A stretch of 13,058 bases of DNA from CAZXPA01 sp964642485 (GTDB lineage Bacteria; Patescibacteriota; Patescibacteriia; UBA2591; UBA6264), in the NCBI GenBank assembly GCA_964642485.1, contig CAZXPA010000018.1, forward strand, positions 1-13,058, given 5' to 3'. The position numbers were made by a program, and so were the translations under genes. Position 1 is the first letter of the stretch; every line of letters begins with the position of its first letter. This document shows positions 8,201 to 13,058 of this stretch, piece after piece. The notes under the pieces were generated by a model. The model searched no databases. It saw nothing but the letters and a program-made list of their open reading frames with translations, and had not been told where the DNA came from.

Positions 8201-9021
8201 TTGCTCACCATAAGGGGCTGGTTAATTTAACTCAAGAAGAGGAGCAGAAAAGAATTGTTATTAAATATAAGGGAGAAAAACAAGAAACTTATTTGATTGA
8301 TAAAGATAAAACCTGGAAAATAAAAGTTAAAGATAATAGATCAGTTAAACGAGGTGAGATTTTAGCCACCTTAAATAAACAAAAGATTACCGCCAAATAT
8401 AAAGGGAAGGTGAAAATTGAAAAGAACATGATTAGGGTTATTCATCAGGCTGAGGACAAGGAAGAATATGATGTGACTGGACACGCAGTCTGGGTTAAAA
8501 ATGGCGCTAAAGTAGAAGCTGGTCAACAATTAACTGATGGGAGCTTAGATTTACGTGAGCTTTATGAACTAAGGGGTCGCGAAGCAACGCAAAAATATAT
8601 TCTTAAAGAGATTCAATACATTTATTCATCCCAGGGACAGAAATTAAATGATAAACACGTTGAAATAGTTATTCGTCAGATGTTCTCCCGCTATTTGATT
8701 AAAAGTAGCGGTGATACTGATCTTTTGCCCGGCGAAATAGTCCCCGAATCTTATTTATGGGAATGTAACCAAAAAGCTAAGGCAGCTGGTAAAGAACCAG
8801 CCGAAGCCGGGGAACAGTTAACCGGGATTACCAGGGTTTCACTTTCAACTGATAGTTGGCTTTCAGCTGCTTCATTTCAAGAGACCTCAAGGGTCTTAGT
8901 TAATGCCGCTATCAGTGGTCGACCAGACTTTTTAAGAGGCTTAAAAGAAAATGTAATCGTTGGTAGATTGATTCCCGTGGGGACAGGGATAGATAGATCA
9001 ACTAAACAAGCAAACAAATAA
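5215..9021 (+). CDS. rpoC: DNA-directed RNA polymerase subunit beta'
   Basis: Catalytic largest subunit of RNA polymerase. The zinc-ribbon cysteines are C76, C78, C91 and C94. The active-site loop NADFDGD (512-518) carries the three Mg2+-binding aspartates. The bridge-helix/trigger-loop region includes SGARGSWTQLAQMFGMRGI and STHGSRKG, with H807 equivalent to E. coli H936. The second zinc site is C844, C917, C924 and C927, spaced as in E. coli C814/C888/C895/C898. The C-terminal SLSTDSWLSAASFQET segment is typical. Length is 1268 residues (E. coli 1407). A G+C-rich mini-palindrome (7031-7052) inserts roughly GLPAGKAG at residues 606-613, in the normally short loop between LQEKIKVKI and the VGRLIFNDVLLPG segment. 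The last residues (STKQANK) are encoded by the first units of an octamer array. ATG 5215 has no Shine-Dalgarno, and I see no convincing promoter in the 132-nt spacer, so co-transcription with rpoB is likely. Confidence 0.98.
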   Translation: MPTPSTISTLTLPGDRSPRLLDFYAIKLRLASPEEILQWSHGEVTKPETINYRSRKPERDGLFCQKIFGPVKDWQCACGKYKKLRYRGIKCDRCGVEVTRSLVRRERMGHIKLAAPVTHIWFLRGMPSRVGLILDMSIQTLEKVVYFANFIITEIKEDFKKEVLENLGKEFKEKKKELKNEPESEKRIQQLTLNYNEAKHEVMDLKVKKLLTELEYRDLSLKYGHILEADIGAEAILKLLKSVDSLKLVRELEKEKRKTTNPARQKKLVQRIKCLRSFLVNKIKTEHMVLRIVPVIPPDLRPLVPLDGGRFASSDLNDLYRRVINRNNRLKRLYELHAPEVILRNEKRMLQEAVDALIDNEMRSGKTTIASTGQRRALKSLADILKGKQGRFRQNLLGKRVDYSGRSVIVVGPRLKLHQCGLPKIMALELFKPFIASELIKRGLVHNVRSANRLIEEGAEDVWAILEEITKNSYVLLNRAPTLHRLGIQAFQPVLIEGKAIQIHPLVCAAFNADFDGDQMAVHVPITEKAQLEAEKIILSTRNLLKPATGEPIVTPTQDMVWGAYYMTFIKSGEKESAAFGSANEAILAYQLGKIDLQEKIKVKIGLPAGKAGKQIKQVSVGRLIFNDVLLPGLYQMDSVVDKKKLKQIVTQAIEEYGQEKTVELLDKIKQITFSYLTSSGLSWGMDDLPTLPEKGKIIQESENKINEIQSQYEMGLLTEDERYLKSIEVWIGAKNRITEIVRKSSSLVSSISSMVKSGARGSWTQLAQMFGMRGIVSSPTGRLIELPIKSSFKEGFNVLEFFISTHGSRKGVSDTALRTASAGYLTRRIVDVCQDIIITEKDCGNKQGLRLTRQENKEMEETWQSRLFGRTVAKAIKHPKTKKVLVKANEIINMEKAEKVNQADPEEVFIRSVLTCKSHRGICGQCYGYDLGYNRPVEVGIPVGVIAAQSIGEPGTQLTLRTFHTGGIAGRDITQGLPRVEELFEVRPAKRKAVVAHHKGLVNLTQEEEQKRIVIKYKGEKQETYLIDKDKTWKIKVKDNRSVKRGEILATLNKQKITAKYKGKVKIEKNMIRVIHQAEDKEEYDVTGHAVWVKNGAKVEAGQQLTDGSLDLRELYELRGREATQKYILKEIQYIYSSQGQKLNDKHVEIVIRQMFSRYLIKSSGDTDLLPGEIVPESYLWECNQKAKAAGKEPAEAGEQLTGITRVSLSTDSWLSAASFQETSRVLVNAAISGRPDFLRGLKENVIVGRLIPVGTGIDRSTKQANK
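7031..7052 (+). repeat. G+C-rich palindromic mini-element inside rpoC
   Basis: CCTGCCTGCC (from 7032) is followed by GGCAAGGCAGG. The two halves form a stem of about 10 bp with one unpaired base around the CCGG centre. It is strikingly G+C-rich in an A+T-rich gene, shares GCCTGCCTGCCGG with the murE element, and shares CCTGCCTG with the ftsK-rodZ spacer. It adds a Gly/Ala/Pro-rich loop to beta'. I see no clear direct repeat flanking it. Confidence 0.7.
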
Positions 9022-9078
9022 ACAACTAAACATTAAGAAGTTTTGCTAAATTGTTATTTTGCTAAATTGTTAAATTGA
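9004..9078 (+). repeat. Paired octamer arrays spanning the rpoC tail and rpoC-ftsK spacer
   Basis: The left array is four units starting AAACA at 9004, 9012, 9020 and 9028 (AAACAAGC to AAACATTA); it covers the last rpoC codons and the stop. After AGAAG (roughly 9036-9040) the right array has units at 9043, 9051, 9059 and 9067 (TTGCTAAA and TTGTTAAA types) plus TTG, ending in TGA (9076-9078), 7 nt before the ftsK ATG. A 16-mer, TTTTGCTAAATTGTTA, is perfectly duplicated at 9041 and 9057. The halves are imperfect inverse copies (about 21 of 33 positions pair by hand), with the pairing repeating in each octamer. Confidence 0.75.
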
Positions 9079-9085
9079 CTTTTAC

Positions 9086-11245
9086 ATGGTTAAAAGGAAA
9101 AAGAAGAAAAAATCTAGATTTTCTTTAAATATTCAGGCCCAACGGCTGATTGTCGCCATTATTTTATTCATTTTGGCAATTATTTTATTTTTAGGACTGG
9201 TTAATTTAGCTGGGGTGGCTGGTGAGTTTTTGGCTGTGGGCTTGGAATTTCTTTTTGGTTGGACTAGCTGGTTTGTCCCAGTTGCTTTAATAATTGCTGG
9301 TTTATTAACCTTAAAATATCAGCGAATTCAAAAAAAGCATCCTTCTTTTGTTGCCAGGTGCCTGGGTCTAATTTTGTTAAGCTTGATTTTAGCTGGTGCT
9401 TTTCATATTTATTTTGTTGATGATAACCTAGCTTTAGGTCAAGCTAAAGGAGGCGGTTATCTGGGCTATGCATTAAGTTATTTAATCGTTAAAACTTTTG
9501 GGGTTTGGGCAAGCTGGGTAATTTTTATTGGCGCTTTTATTATTTGTTTAATAGTAGTTTTTACTGGCTTAGCTAAGCCGGGCATCGAAAAGAAAGGCAA
9601 AGAGGCTGAAGGCCCAGTTCAACAAAGTTTGTTTAAAGGTATTTTAAATAAAATTAAACCAGTTTTTAAAAGAAAACAAAGATTAGTTTTAAAGCCAGAA
9701 TCACCAGAAAGGTTATTACAAAGGCCAGTGGAAGAGGAGGAGGGGGAGGAGGTAGAGGTTAGACCTAGAAAGAAGGGTATTTTTGCCAAAGGCAGAGAAA
9801 AACATGAAGAGGAAATCCCTGTTTCTTATACCAAAACTTATCAAAAAATTGACCTGCCTCTTAACTTATTAGAGAGCGATTCAATTAAACCCAATGCCGG
9901 TGATATTAAGGCCAATAAATTTATCATTCAAAAGACCTTGGAGAATTTTAATATTCCAGTTGAAATGGGAGAAGTAAAAGTTGGTCCAACTGTAACCCAA
10001 TATACTTTAAAACCGGCTGAGGGAATAAAATTATCCTATATCACCACTCTTCATAACGACTTGGCTCTGGCTTTGGCGGCTCATCCAATTCGGATTGAAG
10101 CCCCAATCCCGGGCCAATCTTTAGTCGGGGTTGAGGTTCCCAACCAGAAAGTAGCGGTGATTAGACTAAGACAGATTCTATCCAGTAATTCATTTAAAAA
10201 AAGAAAATCAAATTTAACTATTGCTCTGGGCCGGGATGTAGCGGGGAATATTTGGTTGGCTGACCTAGGTAAAATGCCCCATTGTTTGGTAGCAGGTTCG
10301 ACAGGATCGGGGAAGACGGTGATGCTTAATTCAATTATTATCAGTTTGATTTATCAAAATTCACCGGATGATTTAAGATTTATTTTAGTTGATCCTAAAA
10401 GAGTTGAATTAACTCTTTACAATGATTTGCCGCATTTGTTAACCCCAGTAGTTACCAGTGTTCAAAAAACTATTAATGCTTTAAAATGGGCAATTAATGA
10501 AATGGATCGTCGTTTTGATGTTATGTCTGAGGCCAAAAAAAGAGATATCTATGCCTATAATCAAGTTAATTCAAACAACAAATTGCCCTATATTGTCATT
10601 ATTATTGATGAGTTAGCTGATTTAATGACAGTTGCTGCTCAAGAGGTTGAGACTTGTATTGTTAGATTAGCTCAGATGGCTAGAGCCACAGGTATTCATT
10701 TGGTTATGGCCACTCAGCGACCCTCAGTTGATATTATTACTGGTCTAATTAAAGCTAATATTACTTCACGGGTAGCTTTTGCCGTTGCTTCTTTAATTGA
10801 TTCAAGAACAATTTTAGATTTTTCCGGGGCAGAAAAACTGCTTGGTCGGGGAGATATGCTTTTTATATCTCCAGAGTTATCAAAACCAAAAAGGCTTCAA
10901 GGTGCTTATGTTTCTGACCAGGAAATTAAAAGAATTGTTGAGTATTTAAGAAATATTGCTGAACCAAGTTTTCAAGAGGATATTACTGAGAGTCAGAGCA
11001 TAGGGTCAGGTTTAGGGATTGGAGAATTAAAACAAGATGAGCTTTTACCTCAGGCTCGTGGAGTGGTAATTCAGGTTGGTAAAGCCTCAGCCTCATTTCT
11101 ACAACGGCGATTACGAATTGGTTATGCTCGGGCAGCTCGGCTTTTAGATTTATTAGAGGAAGAAGGAACAATTGGCCCAGCTGACGGCGCTAAACCAAGA
11201 GAAGTGTACAAGGATTCATTAGAACATGATAACATGGAAACATGA
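9086..11245 (+). CDS. ftsK: FtsK/SpoIIIE-family DNA translocase
   Basis: Membrane-anchored hexameric ATPase that pumps double-stranded DNA through the division septum. A basic start (KRKKKKK) is followed by four hydrophobic segments at about 20-42, 58-76, 92-110 and 138-163. A charged linker holds an acidic run (EEEEGEEVEV, from about residue 213). The FtsK alpha/beta motor has Walker A GSTGSGKT (404-411), Walker B IIIDELAD (D508-E509), and the conserved RLAQMARATGIHLVMATQRPS and FSGAEKLLGRGDMLF. The C-terminal gamma winged helix, which reads the polar KOPS/SRS sequences, is KASASFLQRRLRIGYARAARLLDLLEE. At 719 residues it is SpoIIIE-sized, with a short linker. The last residues (EHDNMET) are encoded by octamer repeats, so the tail beyond PREVY is probably not functional. 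ATG 9086 gives the usual basic start; there is no Shine-Dalgarno and no promoter in the 64-nt gap after rpoC. Confidence 0.97.
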   Translation: MVKRKKKKKSRFSLNIQAQRLIVAIILFILAIILFLGLVNLAGVAGEFLAVGLEFLFGWTSWFVPVALIIAGLLTLKYQRIQKKHPSFVARCLGLILLSLILAGAFHIYFVDDNLALGQAKGGGYLGYALSYLIVKTFGVWASWVIFIGAFIICLIVVFTGLAKPGIEKKGKEAEGPVQQSLFKGILNKIKPVFKRKQRLVLKPESPERLLQRPVEEEEGEEVEVRPRKKGIFAKGREKHEEEIPVSYTKTYQKIDLPLNLLESDSIKPNAGDIKANKFIIQKTLENFNIPVEMGEVKVGPTVTQYTLKPAEGIKLSYITTLHNDLALALAAHPIRIEAPIPGQSLVGVEVPNQKVAVIRLRQILSSNSFKKRKSNLTIALGRDVAGNIWLADLGKMPHCLVAGSTGSGKTVMLNSIIISLIYQNSPDDLRFILVDPKRVELTLYNDLPHLLTPVVTSVQKTINALKWAINEMDRRFDVMSEAKKRDIYAYNQVNSNNKLPYIVIIIDELADLMTVAAQEVETCIVRLAQMARATGIHLVMATQRPSVDIITGLIKANITSRVAFAVASLIDSRTILDFSGAEKLLGRGDMLFISPELSKPKRLQGAYVSDQEIKRIVEYLRNIAEPSFQEDITESQSIGSGLGIGELKQDELLPQARGVVIQVGKASASFLQRRLRIGYARAARLLDLLEEEGTIGPADGAKPREVYKDSLEHDNMET

Positions 11246-11253
11246 GAACATCC

Positions 11254-11268
11254 CCTGCCTGTGGCAGG
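11254..11268 (+). repeat. Short G+C-rich hairpin in ftsK-rodZ spacer
   Basis: CCTGCC (11254-11259) pairs perfectly with GGCAGG (11263-11268) around TGT. Its first half matches the start of the rpoC palindrome, so it is a probable third copy of the same dispersed mini-element, here outside coding sequence. No T-run follows, so it is not a standard terminator. Confidence 0.6.
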
Positions 11269-11274
11269 TAAGGA

Positions 11275-11303
11275 AAGAAATTTTTGCTCGGCAAAAATTT
11301 CTT
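11275..11303 (+). repeat. Perfect 13-bp inverted repeat in ftsK-rodZ spacer
   Basis: AAGAAATTTTTGC (11275-11287) is followed by TCG and by its exact reverse complement (11291-11303). The right arm abuts the first ATGTTNNA unit. The A/T-rich stem and the lack of a following T-run argue against a canonical terminator; RNase processing or a structural role within the composite element is more plausible. Confidence 0.7.
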
Positions 11304-11342
11304 ATGTTCTAATGTTAGAATGTTCCAATGCTAAAATGAATT

Positions 11343-11996
11343 ATGGCTTTTACTACTCGAGAAATTAAAGTAAATACCCTGGGCGGGCTTTTAAAAAGAG
11401 CCCGTCTTGATCAGAATTGGGATTTAAAAGATATTGAAAAGAGGATTGGCATTGAGATTAAATATCTTGAATCTCTAGAGGCCGATGATTTTTATAAGTT
11501 ACCAAGTTCAACTTATGCCCGAGGATTTTTAAAACGTTATGCTGAATTTTTAAAATTAGATTCAGAGAAAATTGTTAAACAATGGGAGCAGAGACATAAT
11601 TACAAAGAGCAAGATTCTCAAAGACGAAAACTAAAAAATAAAAAGATATATCAACCAAGTAAACTTAGCTTTAAGATTATTTTAATTAGTTTGGTTGTTT
11701 TATTAATCTTATTTTATTTAGGCTTTGGTCTTAAAAAAGTTTTATTCACTCCTGAGATTGAAATTCTAAATCCACCCGAGGATTTAATAACCAAAGAATC
11801 GTCACTAGTTATTAAGGGTAGAGTAGAATCTGGAACAGATGTTTTTATAAATAATCAGCCCGTCGAGCAAATAAAGGACGGGCTTTTTGAACAAAAAATA
11901 GAACTTTTACCAGGATTAAATATGATTAAAATTTCTGCCAAGAGAAAATATTCTCGCCCTTATACTGTTTATCGTCAGGTGGTGGTTGAGGATTGA
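11343..11996 (+). CDS. rodZ: RodZ-like transmembrane protein with cytoplasmic helix-turn-helix domain
   Basis: RodZ family proteins tie the actin-like MreB to the membrane and wall machinery. The N-terminal HTH_25/Xre-type domain spans about 10-82 (GGLLKRARLDQNWDLKDIEKR, then YLESLEADDFYKLPSSTYARGFLKRYAEFL, the characteristic RodZ signature). A basic linker precedes one transmembrane helix (about 109-130). The outer part (about 135-217) resembles an Ig-like beta fold: the IEILNPPEDLITKESSLVIKG, FINNQPV and GLNMIKI segments are typical of Patescibacterial RodZ-like proteins. Length is 217 residues, against about 337 in E. coli and about 290 in Bacillus. Whether MreB is present in this organism cannot be seen here. 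ATG 11343 lies 3 nt after the octamer array, with no Shine-Dalgarno. The stop codon TGA overlaps the -35 box of the recA promoter. A terminator-like hairpin lies inside the gene (11857-11888). Confidence 0.8.
   Translation: MAFTTREIKVNTLGGLLKRARLDQNWDLKDIEKRIGIEIKYLESLEADDFYKLPSSTYARGFLKRYAEFLKLDSEKIVKQWEQRHNYKEQDSQRRKLKNKKIYQPSKLSFKIILISLVVLLILFYLGFGLKKVLFTPEIEILNPPEDLITKESSLVIKGRVESGTDVFINNQPVEQIKDGLFEQKIELLPGLNMIKISAKRKYSRPYTVYRQVVVED
11857..11888 (+). terminator. Intrinsic-terminator-like hairpin inside rodZ
   Basis: AGCCCGTC (11857-11864) pairs perfectly with GACGGGCT (11877-11884) around a 12-nt loop, and the right arm runs into five T residues (11884-11888). The form is that of a Rho-independent terminator, but it lies in coding sequence (NNQPVEQIKDGLFEQ) about 110 nt before the rodZ stop. 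Translating ribosomes would normally block it; transcripts with poor translation would end here, insulating recA from the rpo operon. A coincidence of codon choice is possible. Confidence 0.4.
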
Positions 11997-12021
11997 CAGG
12001 ATTTTTTAAATATTTTAATAT
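11993..12021 (+). promoter_or_regulatory. Sigma-A-type promoter for recA
   Basis: A perfect -35 TTGACA (11993-11998) overlaps the rodZ stop codon. Exactly 17 nt later lies TAATAT (12016-12021) as the -10 box. The start point would be near 12028, giving a leader of about 20 nt. I see neither an E. coli LexA box (CTGT-N8-ACAG) nor a Bacillus-type one (GAAC-N4-GTTC) nearby, so SOS control is not supported. Confidence 0.7.
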
Positions 12022-12047
12022 TAAGGCATGAAATTAGTTTAATTTTT

Positions 12048-13058
12048 ATGGTCAAAGAAAATCAAAAACAAGAAAATGATGTTTCGCCCCGTCAAAAGGC
12101 CGCTCAATCAGCAATTGAGCAAATAAAATCACGTTTTGGTGAAGGTACAATTATGAAATTAGGCGAGGTTAAGAAAATGGAAGTTGAAGCCATTCCTACT
12201 GGTTGTCTTTCTTTAGATTTAGCCTTAGGTGTGGGCGGGATCCCTCGAGGCCGGGTGATTGAAATTTTCGGGCCTGAGATGAGCGGGAAGACTACCGTAG
12301 CTCTTCACATTATAGCTGAAGCCCAGAAAAGAGGGGGAATAGCAGCTTTTGTTGATGCTGAACATGCTCTTGATCCAGAATATGCTAAAAAAATAGGGGT
12401 TAAGATTGATGATCTTTTAATTTCCCAGCCGTCTTGTGGTGAAGAAGCCTTAGAGATAGTTGAGACATTGGTTCGTTCTAACGGAGTGGACATAATTGTT
12501 ATTGATTCAGTAGCTGCTCTAACGCCTAAAAAAGAAATTGAAGGAGAAATGGGAGATGCGCAAATGGGTCTTCAAGCAAGACTTTTAAGTCAAGCCTGTC
12601 GAAAATTGACCAGTGTGGTTAGTAAAACCAAGACGGCAGTTATTTTTATAAATCAAATCCGGATGAAAATTGGAGTTTACTTCGGCTCTCCCGAAACAAC
12701 AACGGGCGGTTTAGCTTTAAAGTTTTATTCTTCAGTTAGAATTGAAGTCAGACGTTTAGCTCAAATTAAAAAAGGTGATGAGGTGATCGGTGGTAAAGTC
12801 AAGGCAAAAATAGTTAAGAATAAGGTGGCACCGCCGTTTAAAATTTGTGAGTTTGAGATTATGTATGATGAAGGAATCTCCTGGGCTGGTGATTTATTAA
12901 ACCTTGGAGCTAAATATGGTTTGGTTAAAAAATCAGGCAATACTTTAAGTTATGCCGGAAATAAACTTGGGGTTGGTTGGGAAAAGGCAAAAAAAGGATT
13001 AAGGGAGAATAAAAAAATGGCCAAGGAGTTAAAAAAAGAGATTTTAAAAGCAATTAAA
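12048..13058 (+). CDS. recA: RecA recombinase (C-terminus beyond window)
   Basis: RecA forms ATP-dependent filaments on single-stranded DNA for homologous recombination and repair. The frame is open for 337 codons to the window edge without a stop. Motifs: RFGEGTIMKLG; IPTGCLSLDLALGVGGIPRGR; Walker A GPEMSGKTT (75-83); VDAEHALDP with catalytic E105 (E. coli E96); Walker B IIVIDSVAAL; loop L1 EIEGEMGDAQMGLQAR; FINQIRMKIGV; and loop L2 GSPETTTGGLALKF. The core is complete and the missing part should be only the short, variable acidic tail. Deviations from E. coli are M78 for S69 in the P-loop, Q172 for H163 in L1, and Leu for N213 after the TTTGG of L2. ATG 12048 starts about 20 nt after the predicted transcription start and has no Shine-Dalgarno. 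A possible four-codon ORF (MKLV, 12028-12042) precedes it. The gene has its own promoter and lies in the classical spoIIIE-rodZ-recA neighbourhood. Confidence 0.97.
   Translation, partial: MVKENQKQENDVSPRQKAAQSAIEQIKSRFGEGTIMKLGEVKKMEVEAIPTGCLSLDLALGVGGIPRGRVIEIFGPEMSGKTTVALHIIAEAQKRGGIAAFVDAEHALDPEYAKKIGVKIDDLLISQPSCGEEALEIVETLVRSNGVDIIVIDSVAALTPKKEIEGEMGDAQMGLQARLLSQACRKLTSVVSKTKTAVIFINQIRMKIGVYFGSPETTTGGLALKFYSSVRIEVRRLAQIKKGDEVIGGKVKAKIVKNKVAPPFKICEFEIMYDEGISWAGDLLNLGAKYGLVKKSGNTLSYAGNKLGVGWEKAKKGLRENKKMAKELKKEILKAIK

Larger units (their letters stand above)
11220..11339 (+). repeat. Composite inverted octamer element, ftsK tail to rodZ start
   Basis: The left array has four units of form NNNAACAT at 11220, 11228, 11236 and 11244 (first TAGAACAT) and overlaps the last ftsK codons and stop. 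The right array has units of inverse form, ATGTTNNA, at 11304, 11312 and 11320, then ATGCTAAA at 11328 and ATG at 11336, ending in TGA (11337-11339), 3 nt before the rodZ ATG. The right array's reverse complement contains the same TAGAACAT unit. Two hairpins sit between the arrays (see the next two entries). The whole element is a nested inverted repeat of about 120 nt. Confidence 0.75.

Noticed and set aside
11275..11303. Intrinsic terminator after ftsK
   Set aside because: The stem is perfect but A/T-rich and is followed by ATGTTCTA rather than a T-run, so termination is not supported.
9004..11339. Insertion sequence or transposon
   Set aside because: No transposase or other mobility gene is present; only non-coding mini-elements are seen.
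11994..11996. Use of TGA as glycine (SR1/Gracilibacteria code)
   Set aside because: ftsK and rodZ both end at TGA at the expected protein length, and no gene needs TGA read-through.
11990..12047. SOS (LexA) operator at recA
   Set aside because: Neither CTGT-N8-ACAG nor GAAC-N4-GTTC is present in the promoter region.
12305..12493. Minus-strand ORF within recA, and similar antisense ORFs inside rpoB, rpoC and ftsK
   Set aside because: They are antisense to highly conserved coding sequence and match no recognisable family.

Overview
The window reads as a chromosomal housekeeping segment from an A+T-rich, streamlined bacterium, most likely a member of the Candidate Phyla Radiation (Patescibacteria, Parcubacteria-like). 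This is inferred from several features. RpoB and RpoC are short (1062 and 1268 residues). The MurE-type ligase lacks most of its usual first domain. No start codon has a Shine-Dalgarno sequence. Small G+C-rich palindromes of the CCTGCCTGCCGG type are scattered even inside essential genes. TGA is the stop of two full-length genes, so the standard bacterial code fits and TGA=Gly (SR1/Gracilibacteria code) does not.

Layout, left to right: (1) 1-286, minus strand, the N-terminal part of a secreted protein resembling a Bacteroidota family often labelled asparagine synthetase B-like; it runs off the left edge and its start is unclear. (2) 230-1624, a MurE-type Mur ligase whose gene carries a 10-bp tandem repeat, a 7-bp tandem repeat and a G+C-rich in-frame insert. 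(3) 1625-1893, a spacer with a strong sigma-A-type promoter and a structured leader. (4) 1894-5082 rpoB, 5215-9021 rpoC, 9086-11245 ftsK/spoIIIE-type translocase, 11343-11996 rodZ-like membrane HTH protein, all on the plus strand and probably one transcription unit. (5) A second consensus promoter overlapping the rodZ stop, then recA from 12048, cut by the right edge.

The genes combine the RNA polymerase core (rpoBC) with division and chromosome segregation (ftsK), cell shape (rodZ), recombination (recA) and wall synthesis (murE-like). The ftsK-rodZ-recA order matches the Bacillus spoIIIE-rodZ-pgsA-cinA-recA neighbourhood with pgsA and cinA missing.

The most unusual signal is non-coding. All three promoterless spacers inside the run (rpoB/rpoC, rpoC/ftsK, ftsK/rodZ) end in an array of exactly four 8-nt units (consensus WTGYTNNN) plus WTG, finishing in TGA 3-7 nt before the next start codon. 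Each is preceded by a second 8-nt-phased array of roughly inverse sequence, so the spacers can fold into octamer-phased hairpins. The two genes with their own promoters (rpoB, recA) lack the arrays. I do not recognise this as a named element; it is the best candidate here for an undescribed system, perhaps an operon-internal mRNA processing or translation-initiation signal in genes without Shine-Dalgarno sites.
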